Origin: JAIXRY01 sp031972855
Lineage (GTDB): Bacteria; Patescibacteriota; Minisyncoccia; Phycocordibacterales; UBA9973
DNA length: 15,647 bases
Reading direction: 5' to 3'
Assembly (NCBI GenBank): GCA_031972855.1
Contig: DALYDY010000011.1
Location: 1 to 15,647 of the forward strand
In this document: positions 7,142 through 13,420 of the stretch, piece after piece
Position numbering within the stretch: the first letter of the stretch is position 1
Layout: each line of letters starts with the position of its first letter
The notes under the pieces: model-generated
The model's database searches: none
Told to the model about the DNA's origin: nothing
What the model saw: the letters and a program-made list of their open reading frames with translations, nothing else
Made by a program: the position numbers and the translations under genes

Positions 7142-7681
7142 TTATTTCTTGAAAGGCATTCCGATATTTTCAAAGAAAGAAATTGCTTCTTTTCTATTTT
7201 TTGCAGTTGTCACCATAGTGATTGCAAAACCGAACACATCTTTCAATTCTTCATCTGTACATTCTGGGAAGATTGTATGTTCACGAACAGACATTGTCAT
7301 ATTTCCGATAGAGTCAACAGATTTGTTATCTAAACCACGGAAGTCTTTTGTACGTGGAATTGCAACGTTTATAAGCTTTTCCAAGAAAGAGTACATAGTC
7401 GCTCCACGAAGAGTTACAGTAACTCCAATTGGATCTCCTTCACGAATTTTGAAACTTGCAACTGATTGCTTTGCTCCACGAACAGCTGTCTTTTGTCCTG
7501 TAATTTTTGAAAGACGATCTGAAACTAAATCATTAGTACCACGATCTCTTTTCATTTTTGTACCTGTTCCTGAAGAAACAACAACCTTCACAAATCTTGG
7601 TGCAGCAAGTTTGTTTTTGTAACCAAACTCACTTTTCATTGCATTAAAAATATTATTTTCTTTTTCTTTTACTGTTTGCAT
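7142..7681 (-). CDS. rplE: 50S ribosomal protein uL5
   Basis: 179 aa, the same length as E. coli L5, which binds 5S rRNA and contacts P-site tRNA and S13. Family segments visible are VKVVVSSGTGTK near residue 35, LSKITGQKTAVRGAKQSVASFKIREGDPIG in the centre, FLEKLINVAIPRTKDFRGL, and the C-terminal FGFAITMVTTAKNRKEAISFFENIGMPF. It is the last gene of the upstream ribosomal transcript; a strong terminator follows immediately. In most bacteria rpsN/rpsZ comes next without a break, whereas here an unrelated membrane-protein gene intervenes. The ATG at 7681 is preceded by an AT-rich spacer without Shine-Dalgarno sequence. Confidence 0.98.
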   Translation of the reverse strand: MQTVKEKENNIFNAMKSEFGYKNKLAAPRFVKVVVSSGTGTKMKRDRGTNDLVSDRLSKITGQKTAVRGAKQSVASFKIREGDPIGVTVTLRGATMYSFLEKLINVAIPRTKDFRGLDNKSVDSIGNMTMSVREHTIFPECTDEELKDVFGFAITMVTTAKNRKEAISFFENIGMPFKK

Positions 7682-7691
7682 ATAATTTTAG

Positions 7692-7907
7692 TTATACTTT
7701 TTTAACATTAGAAGCGTGAATAGGTAGAGATTTTTCGACTATTGTACCTTTTGCACCACTAACACGTGATTTTTGGTGCTTCTTTACAATATTAACTCCT
7801 TCAACAAGAACTCTGTTTAGCACAGGAAAAACTTTAAGAACTGTTCCTTTTGTTCCCTTATCATCTCCTGTCATTATTTCAACTTTGTCTCCTTTTTTTA
7901 TTTTCAT
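7692..7907 (-). CDS. rplX: 50S ribosomal protein uL24, short form
   Basis: 71 aa against about 100 in most bacteria. L24 starts large-subunit assembly by binding the 5' end of 23S rRNA and sits near the exit tunnel. The KOW motif is clear (IKKGDKVEIMTGDDKGTKGTVLKVFP), followed by NRVLVEGVNIVKKHQKSR and KSLPIHASNVKKV. The protein ends there: the C-terminal extension of about 30 residues seen in E. coli is missing. The stop is a TAA followed directly by rplE, so this is a real short form rather than an assembly break. A GAGGT lies about 12 nt before the ATG, inside the end of rplN, a possible but distant ribosome-binding site. Confidence 0.96.
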   Translation of the reverse strand: MKIKKGDKVEIMTGDDKGTKGTVLKVFPVLNRVLVEGVNIVKKHQKSRVSGAKGTIVEKSLPIHASNVKKV

Positions 7908-7912
7908 AAAAT

Positions 7913-8284
7913 TTAAATTACCTCTGGGGCAAGTGATACTATTTTTTGATATCCACGTTCCGCAATTTCTCTTGGAATTGGACCGAAAATACGACCTCCT
8001 TTTGGTTCTTTTTTACCTTTATCAAGTATCACTACAGCGTTTTCATCAAAACGTATGTATGAACCATCAGCACGACGATGCGCACTTCTTTGACGAACAA
8101 CAACTGCTTGGTGAACATCTTTCTTTTTTACACCTTTTCTAGGTTCTGCAATTTTCACAGAAATAATAACGAGATCTCCAAGTCCTGCATAACGACGGTG
8201 TGCGCCATTAAGAACTTTGAAAACTTTCCCGATTTTACCTCCGGAGTTGTCTGCAATTTTTACTACTGTTCCATCTTGTATCAT
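7913..8284 (-). CDS. rplN: 50S ribosomal protein uL14
   Basis: 123 aa, the usual length. L14 lies at the subunit interface, contacting 16S helix 14 and L19, and is where the silencing factor RsfS binds. The N-terminus MIQDGTVVKIADNSGGKIGKV matches the family MIQxxTxLxVADNSGA. It also has GDLVIISVKIAEPRKGVKKKDVHQAVVVR and FDENAVVILD, and ends FGPIPREIAERGYQKIVSLAPEVI. The start is preceded by TAAAGGCTTATG, the same 12 nt found before rplO, with AAAGG only 3 nt from the ATG. Homology firmly supports this ATG. Confidence 0.98.
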   Translation of the reverse strand: MIQDGTVVKIADNSGGKIGKVFKVLNGAHRRYAGLGDLVIISVKIAEPRKGVKKKDVHQAVVVRQRSAHRRADGSYIRFDENAVVILDKGKKEPKGGRIFGPIPREIAERGYQKIVSLAPEVI

Positions 8285-8303
8285 AAGCCTTTATATTAAA
8301 AAA

Positions 8304-8546
8304 TTATTGTGCGATAAAATGAACGTCTTTTGATAGAGGACGTGTTTCCATGATAGTAACTTTGTCTCCGACCTTATACTTCCCTTCTTCATCACGTGCC
8401 TTATAACGTTTTGTTACTTTGTAGTATTTTTGATACTTTTGGTGTTTTTTGAAAGTATCAACAGTAACAACAATTGTTTTTGTCATTTTGTCTGATACTA
8501 CTACACCGTTAAGTGTTTTATTTGTTTTTGTTTTTGTGTTTTCCAT
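8304..8546 (-). CDS. rpsQ: 30S ribosomal protein uS17
   Basis: 80 aa, close to the 84 of E. coli. S17 is an OB-fold primary binder of 16S rRNA helices 7 and 11. Family features are LNGVVVSDKMTKTIVVTVD near the N-terminus, KYYKVTKRYKARDEEGKYKVGDKVTIMETRPLSKDVHF in the second half, and the basic loop. It lies directly after rplP (5 nt), where rpmC (uL29) would normally stand between the two. No Shine-Dalgarno sequence is visible in CGCCAATAATATTTATG. Confidence 0.97.
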   Translation of the reverse strand: MENTKTKTNKTLNGVVVSDKMTKTIVVTVDTFKKHQKYQKYYKVTKRYKARDEEGKYKVGDKVTIMETRPLSKDVHFIAQ

Positions 8547-8551
8547 AAATA

Positions 8552-8971
8552 TTATTGGCGTGATACTATGCGTGTTTTTACTGGAAGCTTTGTGCCTGCC
8601 TTACGAAGTGCTTCGCGAGCAACTTCTTCAGTAACACCATCTACTTCAAATATAATGCGACCAGGGAGAACTTCGAAACAGTATCCTTGTGGATCTCCTT
8701 TTCCTTTTCCCATACCAACTTCTGCTGGTTTAGCAGTGAAAGGTCTGTCAGGGAATATGCGGATCCAAATACGTCCGATTTTTGTAATAGTTCTTGTTGC
8801 AACTTTACGAGCAGATTCAATTTGATTTGATTTTACACGTGCAGCTGTTTCAGCTTTGAGACCATAAGAACCAAAAGCAAGTGTAGTACCTCTTGTATCA
8901 TTAGGTGCTTTTGCCATATTTCTACGGTCTGTTTGCCATTTTCTAAATTTTACTTTCTTTGGGAATAACAT
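8552..8971 (-). CDS. rplP: 50S ribosomal protein uL16
   Basis: 139 aa, the normal size. L16 is a late-assembling protein needed for the A-site tRNA contact and 5S-23S arrangement. MLFPKKVKFRKWQTDRR opens the protein, then FGSYGLKAE, GRIWIRIFPDRPFTAKP, GMGKGKGDPQGYCFEVLPGRIIFEVDGV and EVAREALRKAGTKLPVKTRIV, all diagnostic. At the position of E. coli Arg81, the residue that is hydroxylated by the YcfD (RoxA) oxygenase just before MGKGKG, there is Gly86, so that modification cannot occur. There is also a short insertion in the N-terminal loop (KAPNDTRGTT). It follows rpsC after 6 nt. Confidence 0.98.
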   Translation of the reverse strand: MLFPKKVKFRKWQTDRRNMAKAPNDTRGTTLAFGSYGLKAETAARVKSNQIESARKVATRTITKIGRIWIRIFPDRPFTAKPAEVGMGKGKGDPQGYCFEVLPGRIIFEVDGVTEEVAREALRKAGTKLPVKTRIVSRQ

Positions 8972-8977
8972 ACGCGT

Positions 8978-9652
8978 TTAATTTATTTTAGAGTCCTTAT
9001 CATTAAAAACATCACCACGGTAGATCCAAACCTTGATACCAAGATCTCCATATGGCATATGTGCTTTTTCACGAGCAAAGTCAACATCGGCACGGAAAGT
9101 TTGGAGTGGAATAGATCCACGCTTAACTTGTTCACTGCGAGCGATATCGGCTCCACCTAAACGACCTGTAACCCAGATACGAGCTCCTTTTACATTACGA
9201 ACTTGCATCACGCGGTCAATTGTTTGTTTCAAAACACGACGAAAAGGAAGACGTTTTTCTAATCCTTCAGCAACAGCATAAGCAACAATAGCTGCGTCTG
9301 CATCTGGTTCATTAATTTCAACAACATCAACTTTTACTTCACCAAGGACTTTTAGATCCTTTTTTTGCATGAACTTACTTAAATCTTTTTTAAGTTTTTC
9401 AATACCTTCACCTTGACGTCCAATAATCATTCCTGGGCGTGAAGTGTGTAGAGCAATGCGAGTTTGTTTTTGGTTTCTCTCAACAATTACTTGTGATACA
9501 TAGAATCCACGAAGACGTTTTGCTAGAAATTCACGAACAAGAACATCTGTCTTTAAAAATTCATTATATTTTTGACCGGTAGCAAACCAGCGTGATTTCC
9601 AATCACGAAGAACTACTAGACGATGTGAAAATGGGTGTACAACTTTTGACAT
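8978..9652 (-). CDS. rpsC: 30S ribosomal protein uS3
   Basis: 224 aa against 233 in E. coli. S3 forms part of the mRNA entry channel with helicase activity alongside S4 and S5. The type-2 KH domain is visible with its GxxG loop in GMIIGRQGEGIEKLKKDL (about residues 74-91). The C-terminal domain has VMQVRNVKGARIWVTGRLGGADIARSE, GSIPLQTFRADVDFA and PYGDLGIKVWIYRGD, the classic S3 ending. The basic tail beyond that is short. Only AAA separates its ATG from the rplV stop, so translation is probably coupled to rplV. Confidence 0.98.
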   Translation of the reverse strand: MSKVVHPFSHRLVVLRDWKSRWFATGQKYNEFLKTDVLVREFLAKRLRGFYVSQVIVERNQKQTRIALHTSRPGMIIGRQGEGIEKLKKDLSKFMQKKDLKVLGEVKVDVVEINEPDADAAIVAYAVAEGLEKRLPFRRVLKQTIDRVMQVRNVKGARIWVTGRLGGADIARSEQVKRGSIPLQTFRADVDFAREKAHMPYGDLGIKVWIYRGDVFNDKDSKIN

Positions 9653-9655
9653 AAA

Positions 9656-10021
9656 TTATTTTGAAGCTTTTGCTTTAGATTTTTTTTCTTTCTTTTCGAC
9701 CTGTGCGAGTTCTATACATACATGACTTGTATGTTTGTGTATAGGAGAAGCAGAACCACGAGCGCGTGGCATAAAACGCTTCATAACCAAACCTTTATCA
9801 ACAGTCACGTTTTTTACAACCAATAATTCAGGGTCTGCACCATTATTCTTAACTGCATTAGCAGAAGCTGAACGAATAAGTTTTTGTATAGGAAGTGAAG
9901 CACGTTTTGCTAAGAATTCTAGTTCAACTAGAGCATCAGAAACACGCTTCCCTTTAATGAGATTTCCCACTAAACGAACTTTTCGTGGTGCTTGGCGATA
10001 ATTTTTAAGTATAGCTTTCAT
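9656..10021 (-). CDS. rplV: 50S ribosomal protein uL22
   Basis: 121 aa, about 10 longer than E. coli. L22 lines the peptide exit tunnel with a long beta-hairpin. The N-terminus MKAILKNYRQAPRKVRLVGNLIKGKRVSDAL matches the family. The C-terminal hairpin KRFMPRARGSASPIHKHTSHVCIEL is the tunnel-tip sequence where macrolide-resistance changes map in other bacteria. The extra residues form a Lys-rich tail (EKKEKKSKAKASK). It follows rpsS after 20 AT-rich nt without a Shine-Dalgarno sequence. Confidence 0.98.
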   Translation of the reverse strand: MKAILKNYRQAPRKVRLVGNLIKGKRVSDALVELEFLAKRASLPIQKLIRSASANAVKNNGADPELLVVKNVTVDKGLVMKRFMPRARGSASPIHKHTSHVCIELAQVEKKEKKSKAKASK

Positions 10022-10041
10022 ACGGGTTTATTAATAAATAA

Positions 10042-10386
10042 TTATTTCTTTTTAGTGTCACCAGAAGATTTAGCCGCTTTAGCTGCTTGAATTTCTGATT
10101 CCTTTTTCTTTTGGTCTAGGTCTTTTTGCATTTTACCTCCATGACGTGTAAATTTACGAGTTGGAGAAAATTCACCAAGACGGTGTCCAACCATATCTTC
10201 AGTTACAAGAACTTCTATATGATTCTTTCCATTATGAACACCAAAAGTAAACCCTACCATCTCTGGTGGAATCTGACTTCTACGTGACCATGTTTTAATA
10301 ACACCTGTTTCTAACGGTTTTTTACCCTCAATTTTTTTGAGGAGTTTTTCATCAACGAATGGGCCTTTTTTGAGTGATCTTGTCAT
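10042..10386 (-). CDS. rpsS: 30S ribosomal protein uS19
   Basis: 114 aa against 92 in E. coli. S19 sits in the head of the small subunit and contacts S13 and the A-site finger of the large subunit. MTRSLKKGPFVDEKLLKKIEG, IKTWSRRSQIPPEMVGFTFGVHNGKNHIEVLVTEDMVGHRLGEFSPTRKF and RHGGK make the call certain. The additional ~22 residues at the C-terminus are charged and helical (DLDQKKKESEIQAAKAAKSSGDTKKK). It is the first gene of the transcript: the usual upstream neighbours rpsJ, rplC, rplD, rplW and rplB are not here, and gene B lies there instead. The leader is about 120 nt, and no Shine-Dalgarno sequence precedes the ATG. Confidence 0.98.
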   Translation of the reverse strand: MTRSLKKGPFVDEKLLKKIEGKKPLETGVIKTWSRRSQIPPEMVGFTFGVHNGKNHIEVLVTEDMVGHRLGEFSPTRKFTRHGGKMQKDLDQKKKESEIQAAKAAKSSGDTKKK

Positions 10387-10505
10387 AAAAAATTAAAGTG
10401 TGCCCAGTGTTTGTATTCACGAGGCGATTTCTCTTTCTGAAACTGTGCACTTAATATTGTGCTTATTTCCTTAAAACTGGAGGTTTTTAGGAATGTTTCT
10501 CAAGT
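10387..10505 (-). promoter_or_regulatory. Leader (5' UTR) of the rpsS-rplE transcript with candidate hairpins
   Basis: About 119 nt separate the predicted start near 10505 from the rpsS ATG. Read on the minus strand, it can form CCTAAAA-ACCTCCAG-TTTTAAGG (10477-10499; one bulged base), whose loop carries CCTCC, identical to the anti-Shine-Dalgarno core of 16S rRNA. A second possible hairpin is GCAC-AATATTAA-GTGC. The position is right for autogenous control of a ribosomal operon, but I recognise no known leader motif. Confidence 0.35.
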
Positions 10506-10511
10506 GCATAT

Positions 10512-10540
10512 ATATTATCAGATTTAAGAAAAAATGTCTA
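10512..10540 (-). promoter_or_regulatory. Sigma70-type promoter for rpsS-rplE
   Basis: Minus strand: -35 TAGACA (10535-10540, 5 of 6 consensus bases), 17-nt spacer, TAATAT (10512-10517) preceded by TGA as an extended -10. It stands 29 nt after the stop of gene B. It is the only good promoter upstream of rpsS in the window. Confidence 0.65.
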
Positions 10541-10562
10541 GTTTTATATATATGAAAAACTA
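10529..10562 (-). terminator. Possible AT-rich terminator of gene B overlapping the rpsS promoter
   Basis: On the minus strand TAGTTTT (10556-10562) pairs with AAAACTA (10539-10545), followed by GACA and six T (10529-10534). The stem has almost no G-C pairs and its base overlaps the -35 box, so it is weak. Part of the gene B transcript may read on into rpsS. Confidence 0.25.
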
Positions 10563-10568
10563 AACAAT

Positions 10569-12311
10569 CTATTCTGCCACTATTTCAAGATTAGAAACAG
10601 GTATTTCTGGCTCTATTTCTTCTGCAATTGGATCATTTTCCAATATATTTGGTTGTAACTGCTCTGGTTGTTGTATTTGAACAGAATTAACATTATTCAA
10701 CAAAGCTTTCAACTGCTCTTCTGTAACACAAGTATCTTTAATACACAATTCTTCAGTTTTGACTTTTTTGGCAAAAATAGTATCAATTGTATTATTAATG
10801 TTTCCAAAAAACTCCTTAGCTAAATATCCAAACGTACCTTGGATTGTAGTATCAAGTGATGATTGATTGTTTACTTTAATATCTAGTTCTTTAATAGCAT
10901 TAATAGAAGCTGCAAGAAGTGTAAGCTGAGAAACTTGTAAGTGAATTCCATCAGATGATAGTGTTATAGCTTCTGGAAGTGCTGATTGAATGTTTTGTGC
11001 AATAAATCCATTATAAATAACTCCTCCGTCATACATGTTAGAGTCTTGTTTCCAAGAGAAAGCTTTTGGATTTATATTTCTTATTGATTCGAGACCTTTT
11101 GTAAAATCTCCTTGCATATCTTTTAGACGTTCATCAGAAGTACAAGACATTGCTCCATTAGCATTTGTTTGAATGCCTCCACAAGAATTTAAATAAGAAA
11201 CAAGTAATGATTGAGTGTTTATTTGAATATCGTCAGCTGCATCGTTGTTGTTACCTATAATCAAGCGTGTATCCTCAACACTTTTCACATAGTAACGAAT
11301 ATATGCTTCATCACCACTTCCACCCCCTGGATCTGTTGGAAATAGTATACCTGCTGAAGTAGAGTTACCTATTGCGGGCATTATTGCTCCACCAGAAATA
11401 GTGAGTTTTGCTGATGGTGTTGAAGTACCAATACCAATATTTCCATCATCACGAATAACCAAAGCATTGTTTGTGCCTGTTGAGTTGTGGAATTGTGCTG
11501 TGTATGTAGAAGATGTTGAGCCCATACCACGAGTAAACAGACGGGATGTTTCTGTTAATGTTGGGTAATTAGTACCTACACCAAAATTAACTTGACCGGA
11601 AGGAGTTATTTCAAAAACAATATTTGAAGCCGTCTGCCCTACAGGAACAGAGTAATATCTCATCCATGTACCTTGAGTACTATTGGTCCAGTTTTCTGCG
11701 GCAAAAAAAGCAAATCTATTACCACTAGATTGCCAGACTGTTCCATTATAAGAACCAGATCCATAACTACCAAGAGTTGCAGAACTTGTAGGAAGTCCAC
11801 CAGAAACAGTTCTACCTACAATCAAAGAAGCTGGACCATCTGAACGAATAAAAGTCCCACCACCACTTACATTAAGAAGAAGAGGGGTGTCTGTTTCATA
11901 AACAGGAGTAGAACCAACAATGATTTTTCCATCATTTCTTGCTTTTAAAATACTTGATAGTGATGAATTATAAACAGCTAACGCATTTGTAGAAGAAGTA
12001 TTGTCCATACCTTCTATATAAATATTATCCAAGAGATTGTTTACTGCAAACGGGTAAAAAATAGATGTTGTACCTGTTTTTGTAACACTTATAGAAGCTT
12101 TAGTACCTGTAGCAGAATCATTCCATGCTTCAGTAGAATTAAAAACAATACCGCCACCCATAATAGAGTTATAAGTTCCACTGCTATTTTTAGGGCCACG
12201 AACAAACATTCTTCCTAATTGTTGACCACTTGGTGTTGGTGTGTAATTTGTACCATTCCAACCATTTTGAATTAATTGAACACCTGGTATACCAACCGAC
12301 CACTTAGACAT
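10569..12311 (-). CDS. Gene B, C-terminal part: S74 chaperone-containing surface protein (frameshifted from 12334-13332)
   Basis: 580 aa from an internal ATG, but the frame is open upstream to the G6 tract at 12367-12372. It continues the protein begun at 13332 if one G is removed there. The body is Gly/Ser/Thr/Asn-rich with a GIGTSTP repeat near residue 293 and degenerate copies near 130 and 245. Residues about 392-480 form a Peptidase_S74 intramolecular chaperone domain. The self-cleavage motif is intact: S392-D393-E394-R395-L396-K397, then SIRNINPKAFSWK, GFIAQNIQSALPEAI and LLAASINAIKEL. In phage tail spikes and CPR proteins with this domain it drives trimer folding and then cuts itself off between Ser and Asp. 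About 100 residues follow, with a two-cysteine motif ELCIKDTCVTEEQLKAL (C523, C528) and an acidic Pro/Glu-rich end. The conserved S74 domain suggests that the protein was functional recently, or still is. Confidence 0.85.
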   Translation of the reverse strand: MSKWSVGIPGVQLIQNGWNGTNYTPTPSGQQLGRMFVRGPKNSSGTYNSIMGGGIVFNSTEAWNDSATGTKASISVTKTGTTSIFYPFAVNNLLDNIYIEGMDNTSSTNALAVYNSSLSSILKARNDGKIIVGSTPVYETDTPLLLNVSGGGTFIRSDGPASLIVGRTVSGGLPTSSATLGSYGSGSYNGTVWQSSGNRFAFFAAENWTNSTQGTWMRYYSVPVGQTASNIVFEITPSGQVNFGVGTNYPTLTETSRLFTRGMGSTSSTYTAQFHNSTGTNNALVIRDDGNIGIGTSTPSAKLTISGGAIMPAIGNSTSAGILFPTDPGGGSGDEAYIRYYVKSVEDTRLIIGNNNDAADDIQINTQSLLVSYLNSCGGIQTNANGAMSCTSDERLKDMQGDFTKGLESIRNINPKAFSWKQDSNMYDGGVIYNGFIAQNIQSALPEAITLSSDGIHLQVSQLTLLAASINAIKELDIKVNNQSSLDTTIQGTFGYLAKEFFGNINNTIDTIFAKKVKTEELCIKDTCVTEEQLKALLNNVNSVQIQQPEQLQPNILENDPIAEEIEPEIPVSNLEIVAE

Positions 12312-12333
12312 AACAGTAAGACGAGCTTCACCA

Positions 12334-13332
12334 CTATCTGTACGAGTAAATTGACCAACAGTAGCACCCCCCTGAACCCTGAACTTGAAGACTGTCAGTT
12401 GAAGATTTCAACAAAGAACTCCCGCCAATTTGTGCATTTATCAAATCTCCTGTATAACCAGAAGCTTCATTTATAGCGAGAGATGTTCCATTTGTATTTG
12501 AAGATGAAGATGTTCCAAAGTATCCTGATGTTGTTCCGTCAAAGGCTCCGCCTCCTAGAGATAGAGTTCCGTAGTTTGCTGAGGCTGTTGGAGATACGCC
12601 AATATGAAAGCGTGATAGAGGTGTTGTTGTACCTACACCAATATTGCCATTATAAGAAACCCTAAATCTCTCAACCATATTATTAAAAGACCCTCCAGCA
12701 TTAAGTATAATTACCGCATCTGTAGGAAGATTTGTCGGACTTATTACCCCAGCAGAAACAGGAGCAGTCATAAAACCTAAATACCCAGCAACTTGATATC
12801 CTGCAGTATAGCCTACTCCAGGTGTAGATCCGTCTCCTGCGTTTGCTTGAAAACGAGAAATTGGCTCACTGTTTCCAACAGGTAAAGGTATATCTTTTGT
12901 ACCTTGAAATTTGAGAGTGCTGTATCCAGCACCTGCCCCACCTCCATATCTATAAACTTCAATTGCTGTTGTATTTCCATTTTGAATACGAAGACCATTT
13001 CCTATTGTTGTATTAACAATTTCAAGCGGTGCTGTTGGTGTACTAGTCCCCACCCCAAGTCTTCCATTAACACTATCCCAAGAAAGTGCAGAAGATCCTG
13101 TCCAAGAAGGATTAGTACCATTAGTAAATAACAAAGAACCAGACTTAGATGTCTGATCAGGAAGTAAAGAAACATAACAACCAGAGTCACCTGGTGCACA
13201 TGTAGGGTTAGTTATGTTGTCTGTAGGATAGTACACAGCATATGCTTGTATAGCTCCATAAGATAATGCAAATAACACGATAGATGTTATCGTGTAAACT
13301 CGGCTCAAGAAGTACTTGAGGGTTTGTAGCAT
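12334..13332 (-). CDS. Gene B, N-terminal part: secreted GIG-repeat surface protein, ends early by frameshift
   Basis: 332 aa. MLQTLKYFLSRVYTITSIVL opens the protein; residues 14-31 are hydrophobic with a possible signal-peptidase site after AYA32. The shared module NPTCAPGDSGCYVSLLPDQ (C45, C52) follows, almost identical to gene A. GVGTSTP (near 93) and GVGTTTP (near 232) repeats follow. The last 12 residues, from GGCYCWSIYSYR, look out of character. Dropping one G from the GGGGGG at 12367-12372 restores GGATVGQFTRTDSGEARLTV and joins the frame to MSKWSVG in the S74 part, giving one protein of about 920 residues. Explanations are sequencing error, a decaying gene, or slippage-based switching. 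An extended TGATATAAT box lies 8 nt before the ATG. Confidence 0.8.
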   Translation of the reverse strand: MLQTLKYFLSRVYTITSIVLFALSYGAIQAYAVYYPTDNITNPTCAPGDSGCYVSLLPDQTSKSGSLLFTNGTNPSWTGSSALSWDSVNGRLGVGTSTPTAPLEIVNTTIGNGLRIQNGNTTAIEVYRYGGGAGAGYSTLKFQGTKDIPLPVGNSEPISRFQANAGDGSTPGVGYTAGYQVAGYLGFMTAPVSAGVISPTNLPTDAVIILNAGGSFNNMVERFRVSYNGNIGVGTTTPLSRFHIGVSPTASANYGTLSLGGGAFDGTTSGYFGTSSSSNTNGTSLAINEASGYTGDLINAQIGGSSLLKSSTDSLQVQGSGGCYCWSIYSYR

Positions 13333-13340
13333 ATGTATAA

Positions 13341-13349
13341 ATTATATCA
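13341..13349 (-). promoter_or_regulatory. Extended -10 box of gene B, near-leaderless
   Basis: TGATATAAT on the minus strand ends 8 nt before the ATG at 13332, giving a predicted leader of 0-2 nt. The -35 region is A/T only and matches consensus poorly. Gene A has the same arrangement with a 6-nt gap. Confidence 0.5.
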
Positions 13350-13414
13350 TTAAAATTACAAAATTTTTTAAATTAAAATGTGAATAAATATTAGAGAAAA
13401 ATTAATAAATGAAG

Positions 13415-13420
13415 TAAAAT
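13415..13420 (+). promoter_or_regulatory. -10 box of the coiled-coil membrane gene, near-leaderless
   Basis: TAAAAT (5 of 6 consensus bases) ends 6 nt before the ATG at 13427, so transcription would begin at or next to the start codon. No convincing -35 box and no Shine-Dalgarno sequence are seen. Confidence 0.35.

Noticed and set aside
7149..7622. Long plus-strand open frame (157 codons)
   Set aside because: It lies fully inside rplE on the opposite strand, and rplE is certain by homology. The product has no recognisable features, and open frames opposite AT-rich ribosomal genes are common.
2335..10386. Alternative genetic code (TGA as glycine)
   Set aside because: No conserved ribosomal gene contains an in-frame TGA; absence of TGA stops alone is not evidence of recoding.
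13276..13294. CACGAT/ATCGTG inverted repeat at the start of gene B
   Set aside because: Six-base arms within the signal-peptide codons, not shared with gene A; likely chance.
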